Positions 1 to 9,083 of a stretch of DNA of 64,000 nucleotides are shown here, piece by piece (within the stretch, counting starts at the first letter, position 1; the number at the start of each line of letters is the position of its first letter). The stretch is from the NCBI GenBank assembly GCA_900074885.1, contig FJUW01000035.1:372001-436000 (forward strand). Direction: 5' to 3'. The stretch comes from Rhynchosporium graminicola (lineage: Eukaryota > Ascomycota > Leotiomycetes > Helotiales > Ploettnerulaceae). Under the pieces are notes generated by a model, which was not told the origin of the DNA, did no database searches, and was given only the letters and a program-made list of their open reading frames with translations. The position numbers were made by a program, and so were the translations under genes.

Positions 1-5
1 GCAAC

Positions 6-1212
6 TCAAGTTCTAGTAGGCTTACAGTCTCCGCACGACATAGGCTCGTACTTAGGTGGATTATCTTCAGATGTGCATGAAGGCACCACACCCTCAACAC
101 AGTTGAAATTGAGTCCTGTTAAACTGTCAGCGCTTGTCGTTCACTAGCCCATCTGACGGCATTACCGAAGAAGAACGGCATGGAGACTCGCTCGGCTGTC
201 GATCGATTGTAGACTCTGTGTACAGTACTCTTATACATATCATTGCACAATCTCATCATAAAGTCACCGATATTTACCACGATCGTACCCTCAACAGCTG
301 TCGCCTTGATCCATTGCCCTTCGCGGTTTAGAACTTGCAGACCGCCAGTCATGTCTTGCCACAGGAGTGTGAAGAGCTGAAGATCAGTGTGACTCCCAAG
401 ACCAATAGAGTTGTTCTCCATTTCTTCTTGCGTGGCGGCTGGATAGTAGTTGAACACTCCATCCGCTCCAGGATATGTCGTACGACTATCAAAGTAGTCT
501 TCTTCGAGGTCCAGACTCAACGCAAACACCCTAACCAGTTTCCTTGCCAGTGTCAAGCAGGATGACCAGTACTGCAACACTTCCTTCTTGAATCCAGGTA
601 GGTGCGCAGTTTCCTCCCACACAAATTCTTCTCCCCTGATCCAAGGCTTGACTTCTTCTGGAATGGCATTTAAATCTTTTGTATCAGGGTCATACTGCGG
701 AGCATATCTCCAGCCCAACTAATGCAGTAGTCAGCGAATCGTTCTTGGCTCCACACTCTACCCGAATCTACCGTTTCTCTCATATCTACACTCTCCCCTG
801 GACTGATATTGGTTCTTTTGGAACCAATATAGCCATTGAAGTATTTTGACTTGTCTTTGCTGACTTTCATTTTCTGGTCTGGTGATTGTCTGAAGAAGCT
901 GCTTCAATTAGCAGGATCTAAGCCCGGTATCGCACAGTCGACTCACGTCATACATTGGTTTTTAGCATCTGCTATCGTACTTTCATCAATTCCATGGTTC
1001 TTGATGTAGAAGAATCCGGTGTTGACGGCTGCGGCTCGAATCTGTTTCGATAGCTCCTTCCGGTCTTCATATATAGGCGAGGACAGTGGAGCCAGGTCGA
1101 TAATTGGGATCTCCTCTTGTGTGCATTTTCGTGGTGGCGTATTAAGAACATCTCGGAAGACAGGTCCGTAAGCTGTCCGCAGCTCTAACTTCGTTGAAGT
1201 CGAAGATGTCAT
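6..1212 (-). CDS. 2-oxoglutarate/Fe(II)-dependent dioxygenase (isopenicillin N synthase-like)
   Basis: Four exons give 351 aa: 947-1212, 772-898, 166-718 and 6-115. The introns at 899-946, 719-771 and 116-165 have GTGAGT, GTAGAT and GTAATG donors and AG acceptors, and all joins keep frame. The N-terminal DIOX_N part has IIDLAPL and GFFYIKNHGID; exon 2 starts with FFRQSPDQKMK. The 2OG-FeII_Oxy core shows the iron triad His241-x-Asp243 (in GSHTDLQLF) and His298 (STVHRVYN), with Arg308 of RVS to hold 2-oxoglutarate. Family members hydroxylate, desaturate or cyclise small molecules in the cytosol; the substrate is unknown. The last codons read SCGDCKPTRT then TGA, but the stretch contains a GTAAGC donor near position 17, so the true C-terminus may be spliced on beyond the left edge. 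The start ATG gives MTSSTSTKLEL. The flanking permease gene is decayed while this one is intact. Confidence 0.9.
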
Positions 1213-2094
1213 GGTGGTTGTGTATGATATGTTTGGTGATTGCAAGGCGATGTCTTGGCAGGAAACAGGCAAGGCGGTACACTCACGGTACTTGAAACTA
1301 AAAATATCCTTCTCAAGGGAATAGTACTTCTCAAGGGAATAGTATTTATTCACTGTTCAGCAAGTTCCCCTCGCTTCACAAAAATCACAGTTACACACAC
1401 ACTGGTGCCTCAGAGACCGCTGCTTACGAAAGTGACTACGTTCCCGCTGGTGCCCGCAGATCAGGATCGCATTTCCAAAACAGTCTTAGCTTGAGTTGCT
1501 GGTATTTTGATTGCCCAGCTTACTTACGAAGGGTCGGTAGGTAACGTTCGTGGTTCCGAGTCGCTCCTTCGTCCATCCCACTCTGACATTAAAGAAGTCG
1601 CCACTTGATCGACATCCCATTGTTGGGGCTCTTACAGTGTAGGATCCTCATTAGTGGAGTAACATCTTAAATTCCATCCACCGTCAATATCATACTGTTC
1701 CGCCATATTGAAAGAGAATACCCTAGGGCCGAGAGGTGTCTAACCAAGGTTGACATGGAAAATAGACTGTTCTGCAAATTCAGACTTCCAATCGCAATGC
1801 TTGTCAAAACATGTTCATCATGAGCGCTGGTCAGAGCGAGTTGTACGGGATCAAATGGGATTCATGACATGATTAAACACAATCTCAATGAGCTCCACTC
1901 TTCGACAAAGAATATCTCTCGGCACAGTCGTACTTACGGCGTATCCTCGGATTCATGATAATCACCCCTTGCTACATCCAGCAGATATGTATAATACTCC
2001 GGAAGACCCTTTCTGTGTTAAGTGAATTATTTTGCCTTCGTATTTGTACTCTTTGCTTTTTCTGGGTTCAATATTCCTCGCTTGATCCGACAAA
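1213..2094. other. Divergent intergenic region with an 18-bp tandem duplication
   Basis: This 882-bp stretch separates the oxygenase start from the permease start and should hold both promoters. I see no gene in it. A tandem duplication with unit TTCTCAAGGGAATAGTAC lies at 1310-1327 and 1328-1345 (17 of 18 match), about 100-130 bp upstream of the oxygenase ATG. Confidence 0.6.
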
Positions 2095-3947
2095 ATGGCA
2101 GGTAGTCTCGTCAGACGCTTCAAGGAGGGCATTCCTACACCTCATCTAGTAGCAGCGGGTGCTGAAAATGTACGACCTGAGGATAGGATGCTAGATAACG
2201 ACGACATCCGGCCTTTGAATTTGCCCGAAAGAACGTGGAATTTGTGGACTTATCTCACATTTTGGTTTTCTGCCGGTAAGTCAGCACGATGTTGATCTAG
2301 GAACCTTACTGACAGATCTATTAGTTGCAACTATTTCAAATTGGTATGCCGCTGCAAGTGCTCAAGCTTTAGGACTCAGCATTTGGGAGTCTGTTGGATG
2401 TGCTTCCGGTGGACAGTTCCTGATTGCGATTGTCATCGTGCTGACCGGGCGTTGCCGGTGCTAAGTACCATATGTAAGTCGAGATATACAGGATCGTCCA
2501 GCATAAGTTAATTGGAACACCTAGTGGTTTCTCAGTCATCAACAGAGCTTCATTCGGTGTCTTCGGTGCTGCGGTGGCCGACCTTCAATCGTGCCGTCAT
2601 GGCCATTGTATGGAACGGAGTGAACGCAGTTCAAGAAGGTCAATGCATCTATGTCATGCTTCACTCTCTTACGCCTCGTATTTCCAGGATCCCCAATGTT
2701 ATGGGCCATGGATCAGCTCTTAATTCGGGTGTAATTATTGCCTTCGGATTATTCTGGGTCATCAATTGTTGCTTTTTGATCGTTCCAGTGCCAAAGGTAT
2801 ATTTGTCCCTACTGTGACAGAGAACCAATTCTGACAGCTCGTAGATGAAAGGATTCGTCTACACCAAAATGATTGTCTTCATCATCTCAGCCATTGCAAT
2901 GCTAGCATGGACATTGACGAAAGCAGGCGGCAAAGGCGAGGTAGCCAAACAACCCGTCACCGCTACAGGCAGTGAACGCTCCTGGCTCATTGTTCGCTTC
3001 TTACTATTGGGAGCAGCGAATTGTGCAACCTTCGCATCTAACGCTGCGGATTTTCAACGCTACGCCACGAAGCCAAACGATTTCATCCTGGGGAATTTGT
3101 TCGGCTTCCCGCTTTCAAATCTGATCGTCGGAATCGTCGGTAACCTTGTAGGCGCCAGCAGTCAAGTCATCTTCGGCGAAGTCATCTGGAATCCATTAAA
3201 CCACCTCGACAGACTCCAAAGAAGTGAATACACATCCGCCAATCGAGCTGGCTGTTTATTTATTGCAGCCTGCTTCGCGTACTCAGCGGTCTTCTCCTCG
3301 ATTTTCGAAAACTCTCTTCCGGCAGGAAATGATATTGTCGCTCTCTTCCCACGATACTTCTCGGTCCGCAAAGGTTTCTTCATCTGCGCCATCGTTTCGT
3401 TCGCCATCAACCCATGGTATCTTCTCGGGTCCGCCAGTATTTTTGCCTCTTTTATGGCCTCATATCAGATCTTTCCATAAGCGATAACAGGCGTGCTGCT
3501 CTGTTATTACTACATTATTACGCGTGACATCTCGAACTTGAGAACCTTTCCACGGCTCGCAAAGAAGGCTTCTACCACTACATCGGTAGTTGGAACTGGC
3601 GCGCCTACTTGGCCTACATCGTGGGCATCATCCCGAATTTCTACGGCTTTCTGTATGATATGGGGGTTAAGGCACTCATAGGTATTACGAGAGCGTATTA
3701 TTTCGCTTACCTGGTTGGATTGTTCGTGAACTTTTTCGCTTATTGGGCGTGTTGTTACTTCAGTCTTCCAGCGTTGATGGTACGGAGAGAGCCGAAAGAT
3801 TATTTGAAGCCAAGTGATAGGGATATAGTCTTGGAGGCTGATGGAGATGTGGAGAGTTGCGAGGGCGAAAGTGGAGGGGAGACGAAGGAGACGAAGGACG
3901 TTTGTGGGGATGCACTTGAGGTGCCTGCTGCCAATACCTGTATATAA
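2095..3947 (+). pseudogene. Decayed NCS1 (Fur-type) nucleobase/allantoin permease
   Basis: The translation follows the fungal NCS1 purine-cytosine permease family from end to end. Exon 1 (2095-2275) encodes MAGSLVRRF and LPERTWNLWTYLTFW; after the intron 2276-2324 comes ISNWYAAASAQALGLSIWES, and later WPTFNRAVMAIVWNGVNAVQ, FASNAADFQRYA and NFYGFLYDMGVKAL. NCS1 proteins are 12-helix plasma-membrane importers of uracil, allantoin, purines or thiamine. Introns 2474-2524 and one ending at 2844 are still recognisable. The frame is broken four times: an extra base in the GGG at 2447-2449, an extra base at about 2571-2574, a TAA at 3478-3480 where homologous sequence resumes in the same frame (AITGVLLC), and a frameshift at about 3548-3554. 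It therefore cannot make a full protein as assembled. Sequencing error could explain single indels but hardly all four. The exact substrate cannot be read. Confidence 0.85.
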
Positions 3948-4222
3948 GTAAAGTTGTTTTCATTGATCCAAGTTATAAATGTAGAAACAAAGGTACCCAG
4001 ATCCATGATTGCAAATGAATACATAATTGACTTTTGGAAGACGATAGAAATCCTATTCAAATGGCCTTCCCTAACCTGTTAAATAGCGGTGCGCAGACCT
4101 AAATGTTGAACTCCAAACAGTAGCAAGAATGCTTTCTTAAACATTGCTGTTTAAACCTAGACTTGACTCTCTCCAAGCTCAGCGCAGACCAAAAGAATTG
4201 AATGTTCGAATCAGCTTGAGAG

Positions 4223-6117
4223 TCACTCCACATCCCCAAACTCCTTCACAATCCATCCGCAAAACTCTTCCCACTCAGCATTCCACTGCTCGATTCTCTG
4301 AGCACGGATTCCAGTACCCGAAACACTTTTCGAAATATCGTCCAACCACTCATCGTCCGATTGATCATCGTAGGCAGAGTAGCCAACACTGTTCTGCGCA
4401 AGCGAGCCCTGTGAAAATAAATCAGCACTATCTCTCATCGACCACTTCACATCAATTGCAACAAAAGCACTTACCAAGCCAGCCAGCCCAAGATTCTCCC
4501 AGCCCTGCAAAGCCTGCCAGAAGTCATGCGATAGCCCAGCACTTCCCTGCCCCATCAAACTCGGATCGTCATTCGACAACGAAGCTTTGACTCCCCGAGC
4601 CAATAGCGCCGGTAGGGGGTGCATCTTGATACTCGCTGTATATCTCAATACCTCATTAGATATTGGACAGCATTCTACCATGATATGTTTCTCTTTCACC
4701 ATATCGATCAGCAAAGGGTGTTTGTACAGAGAGAAGGCGTGGCCGAGACGCCGGCTCTTGAGAAGGATAGCGTCAAAAAGATTCTGGTCTGTGGAGTCAC
4801 CGTCGCCGACGCACTCACCAGCATGGAAGAAGAAGGGTATGGTGAGATTCTGGGCTGTACACTGAGTGCGGAACCAGAGAAGGACGGGAGATAGTGAGTG
4901 TAAAGTTCTGCCGAAATCTTCTGGGCCGACAAGATCGTAACCTGAGATGAGTGTTGGGTAGAGTTTTTTGGCTTGCATGCAGATCCTCATATCTGATTTC
5001 TCGTCAGTTTCCGTGTTTGGGAACAGTCTGAATATATTTCGGGAGAACGTACCCGTGACAATAGCCTCATCATCAAAACTCCTCAATGTATCCCAAATCA
5101 ACCTGCATCCCCAGAATCCCTTCCCCTCCTCACTTGCCATGAATCTATCAATCTCTTCCTTATAGACCCTTACCAACTCCAACCTATTCTCCACCAACTC
5201 CGTCTGACCCTCTATTCTAAAACTTCTTGTTATTCCCCTAAACTCCACCCATCTAATCCCATCCTTATACGCCGTCTCAAGAAATTTTCTGAAGAACTTC
5301 CTCGTGATAGGCTCATAGTACACAACCGGTGTGATCATGACGAAAGAAGCCTGTAGCTTTCGCCAGATATCATCAACGCCGAGATGATTCTGTACCGCTT
5401 CTGACTGCGTAATTGAACAGCGCTCTTTCATCCACTTCAAGAAGCCTGATACTCCTCCTTCAGGAAACGTATCTGCTGCACTCTTCAGCTGTAGTTTGGT
5501 TCCTGCTTCATATCCATCTTCCCAGATCGTTTTTCCTTCTATCGCAACTATTGGATCCGAGAATTCAACCTTGACCACTGCCTTTTTTCTACTCTTGTCA
5601 TCAACCAATGCTTGAGTAGCCGAAATGACCATCCCCTCCGTCTGGATAGCTTGATCGAAGAGCCATTCCAAATCAACCATAGCACCGAGATGACAATGCA
5701 AGAGTGCCCCTTTCGGCATTTTTTGTACAATCCTCCATAGTTTCGTGGGTTCCATGTGATTCTTAGCTGAGTTGAAGATCATTCCTGGGAAGAGTTCTTC
5801 CGGTTCTTGCTCTAGGTTTGGATCTGAAGTCTCATCGTTGCTTTTTGAATTAGAGTGGGGGTCCTGTCGACTCCATATTGTGCTATGTTCTTGTAGCCGA
5901 ATTGAGGAGACTATTGAGCAGGCTTTTTGGGCTGTTGGAGATAGAGATTGCTGGAATGAGTAATCTAGTGATGTGAGTACTTCTTCCGGACTTTAGGTGT
6001 GTGTGTAGGGAGTGTAGTCTTACCGCTCCTTTGCTGCTTTTCACGTGATATCAGCTCTGTTCGGTCTCCGAAGAAGCCTTTCACCAGCTCTTGGTTATAG
6101 GGACTTTTGGGATCCAT
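4223..6117 (-). CDS. ADGF/CECR1-type adenosine deaminase
   Basis: Spliced length is 569 aa. Exon 1 (6024-6117) starts MDPKSPYNQELVKGFFGDR. The introns are 5965-6023, 4993-5052 and 4409-4474; the last two are 60 and 66 nt, phase-preserving and free of stops, so they read through in frame. Removing them restores VTDMRICMQAKK and LAGLGSLAQNSVGYS. Metal and catalytic motifs of the amidohydrolase-fold deaminases are visible: HCH (His121, His123) in LLHCHLGAMVD, FFFHAGECVGDGDS with the zinc His, the HAFSLYKHP block, CPISNEVLRY, and the metal aspartates of SLSNDDPSLMG. The reaction is adenosine (or a related nucleoside) to inosine plus ammonia. No signal peptide is seen, so it is probably intracellular, unlike animal ADA2. 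It sits between two decayed transporter genes and is itself intact. Confidence 0.92.
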
Positions 6118-6514
6118 TTTTTTGGAAGGTGTTAAGAATCGATGGTCGCCGAGTGGAAGTTTGAGGTTTTCTTAGGTGGTGTAAGTGTTGTAAGGACGCT
6201 TTAATCGTGCTTCTGAGATCTGACAGGTTTTGAATGACTCATCCCGACGAGACTAAATGTGGAACATATCCCGAAACTTATAACATTTAAGGAAGGTATA
6301 AATTAATACAAGATATCTTCCCTCATAATGTCGTACATAGACCAACAGCCTCCAGGAGGTTGCACTAACATTCAGGCAAGTTCAATGAGAGAAATGGAAG
6401 GACGTCGTTCTGAGATCTTAGGGATCTAAATTCAGTCTCACAAAAATCATGCTCGGTGGTAACAACTTCTCTACGACGGTTCAGTAAACAAGATCTTTCT
6501 AGCCGGTCCCGGTT

Positions 6515-8437
6515 CTACGCCAACATGTTCCACATTCCCGACATTTTCATGGTGGCGCCTTCAACAACCTGGTCTGTAGTGAGACCTGACTTTTGAGCTA
6601 TCCTAATCAATTTCCGTTGTTCGACGTACTTCCTGCATTTGTCCCTTCCTTACTCGAAATTGAAGCACCAAACAACTATACTAGCAGCTGTGCATAAGCA
6701 GAACAGGAAAGGAAAGCATATCCAATTATTGCTTGAAGTGTTGATGATGGCTTGCACCACGGTGGGTTCGAAAATACCTGATTACACCAACCATCAGCTT
6801 GTCTAACTTTTGAAGCGAATGAATTTGAGACTTACAGCTCGATGTGCAATGCCAAACAAGCCTGTTGATACGTTCTAGTACTCACCGAGTGTTACTTCGA
6901 CATCATAGCTTGATAAAAGCATTATCAGACGCCTGGAACAGCCTGAACAAGATTCTATAGAATCGTAAATCGCGCGCATGATGGTATCCAACCTTAATCG
7001 TCTAAAAGGCTAAAATGCCGTATGGCGGTATGAAAACACTGAAGAAAATTTTGATCATAAACATATGTGTCGTCTCACTCCCGAAGTACATCAGGAAGTA
7101 CCAGAACTCGAAAGTAGATGTGATAATAGAACGTGCATCTGCGGGTATCCAAGATATGCAGTTTCCAGAAAGGAACATTGCCCGTGTTTGGAATGATCCC
7201 GATGAAGGAGCCAGCGGTGTCAAGACCGTCGGCTAGCAGAAGAAAGCGACTAGGTCAATATGCCTAATTTCTTTCGGAACCAGCCATACTTCTTTCAGCC
7301 GATATTGGCATAGTTGTTACCTTGGGGCATTCTGGGTCCGGACTCCAATTGTTCTGGGCGACTTGTGTTAGAGATTGACTCTGGGAGGGAAGCTGCCGAG
7401 ACATATCACAGCCAAGAAACAGTCCAGGATTACTTACAGAATTTGAACCATATGCCAAGAATAATCCCGTCTACCAATACGAGAATCTGACCTGTAACAT
7501 TTGATGTTGCGGAGGAGTCTTACTGGTACTAGTCAGGCACAAAGCAAGATCGTCTTCGAAATATTTCCTTTGGAGTGGAGGTGGAACAGAGAGGTGAATG
7601 GTATCGAATGTTGGAGTGCGCTATTCAGAGACCACTAATGTGTATATTTCCAAACTTTCGACCTTGTCGCATTCAGCTTGCGACATATTTCCTTCTTTAA
7701 CATCTTCATCTCTGGCCTTTCGCACATGGTCCGGTAACGACCAAGCCTTGGGAATAGGGTTGCATAAAACACGAGCGTAGCATACTGACAAATTGTCAAA
7801 CTTGTAAATGGTAGCACCATTTTACAGACTCAGGTGGGTAGGCAATGTATGCTTTGAAGTAGATAGTCATAACAGCAGGCCACTATTCAGAACGCCGAGT
7901 TGACATCATTCCGTGCTTGAATCGACAGCAAATGATCGTCAACACAAGTAATAACTATCGAGCGCAAGTGCTATAATCCGCTGCTGAGCCTGAGCCAACG
8001 AACACGACTGTCATCTCTGCAAAGTAAACCCCGTTTACGATTAGCACAACACTCGCCGCAAATTTTGCTCAGGAGGGCCAAGGGATGACACAAGCTGTCC
8101 ACAGTTGGCATTTTAGATTGGTTGGATAATTGTTTCATACCTAGCACCAGTCAACCCATATTGGATTAATAGGCATGAGAATTTGATCTGGGCCAACCCT
8201 ATTTTCTCTGCATTTGTCAGGGCTGTATCGAAACCTGGACTCGTCATCTTACTTTAAGTACAGATAGTACGACCACAGCTCTTCTCTCGTCTTAGTAGGC
8301 TTTTTGATAGCACCCTCATCGGCAGCAAAAAGCTGTTCGTGTATCCTCAGATTTTCCTTGATCTGCTTCGTGTCGTCCACCTCCACCGTCGTTGAATTCT
8401 TTTACATATGGCTTCGGGAGCGATTTTCAACCGATTC
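6515..8437 (-). pseudogene. Decayed Atg22-like MFS transporter
   Basis: Reading the minus strand from about 8437 to 6515 gives, in order but in shifting frames, the landmarks of fungal Atg22-like vacuolar amino-acid effluxers. These are EELWSYYLYL, SVVLIVNGVYFAEMTVVF, GSAADY, YATLVFYATLFPRLGRY, DGLDTAGSFIGIIPN, SIITSTFEFWYFLMYFG, MFMIKIFFSVFIPPYG, GLFGIAHRA, VVQAIINTSSNNW and GRDKCRKYVE, ending in a 35-residue tail and TAG at 6515-6517. Stops break it at several points, for example after DYSTCAR and within FNFE-stop-GRDK, and the frame changes repeatedly. Some introns are still visible, for example a GTAAGA donor after YLYLK. Family assignment rests on my memory of Atg22-like proteins. The start at about 8437 (MDESVENRS) is a guess. 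Confidence 0.75.
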
Positions 8438-9083
8438 ATCCATGCTTTCAAAAATAGCTTGCGAAGAGGTGTGGCGGTAAATCTTGAAGGAGGAGACATG
8501 TACAAAGTGCGGACATTAGCTCTGTTATATCCCTACACTACCTACTGTTCTGCCCATGATCTCCTCGCCTGTTATCGGGCTGGTCGCAGACGCTTGCCCC
8601 GGGAAGCTTACCCAAAAGCTGGGCACCTGGAGTCGAGGTCCGGCTCAAAGCAGTGTTGATGGCGGCGAGTCAACCTGAAGCTTAACATTCCAGTGGGTAA
8701 ATGTAAGTCTGGCATCTATTTCTAAGTTCAGTGACTACAACACCTTACCATGATCTATGTGGGGTCTTCCGTACGATGGCTGGTACGAGGAATGGCACGT
8801 TGCATTGAAGTAATCACCTCTGAGCAGCGGGAAATGACAATTATGCGAGAAGGTTTGATCGGAGAATGGGGAAGTGAAGCAAATCACGTGTTCGCGCCCA
8901 AAGCCAGGTTGTCGGAAGGCCTACCTAAACTCAACAACAACAAAGCTGAAAGTTAAACGAGGTCATATAATAAATGGGGTGCCGTATATCTGGTGCTTCC
9001 AAGAGCTTGATGTCCGCCTGGAGCAATTCTCGTGATACTAAATTTCAGCTCACAGCAGAAAATCCACAAGCCGATTCCTTCAA
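8438..9083. other. Intergenic, nothing recognised
   Basis: A 68-codon reading frame on the plus strand (8750-8956) has no recognisable similarity, and nothing else stands out. The stretch separates two pseudogenes read in opposite directions and should contain what is left of their promoters; a CACGTG E-box palindrome lies at about 8885. Confidence 0.4.
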
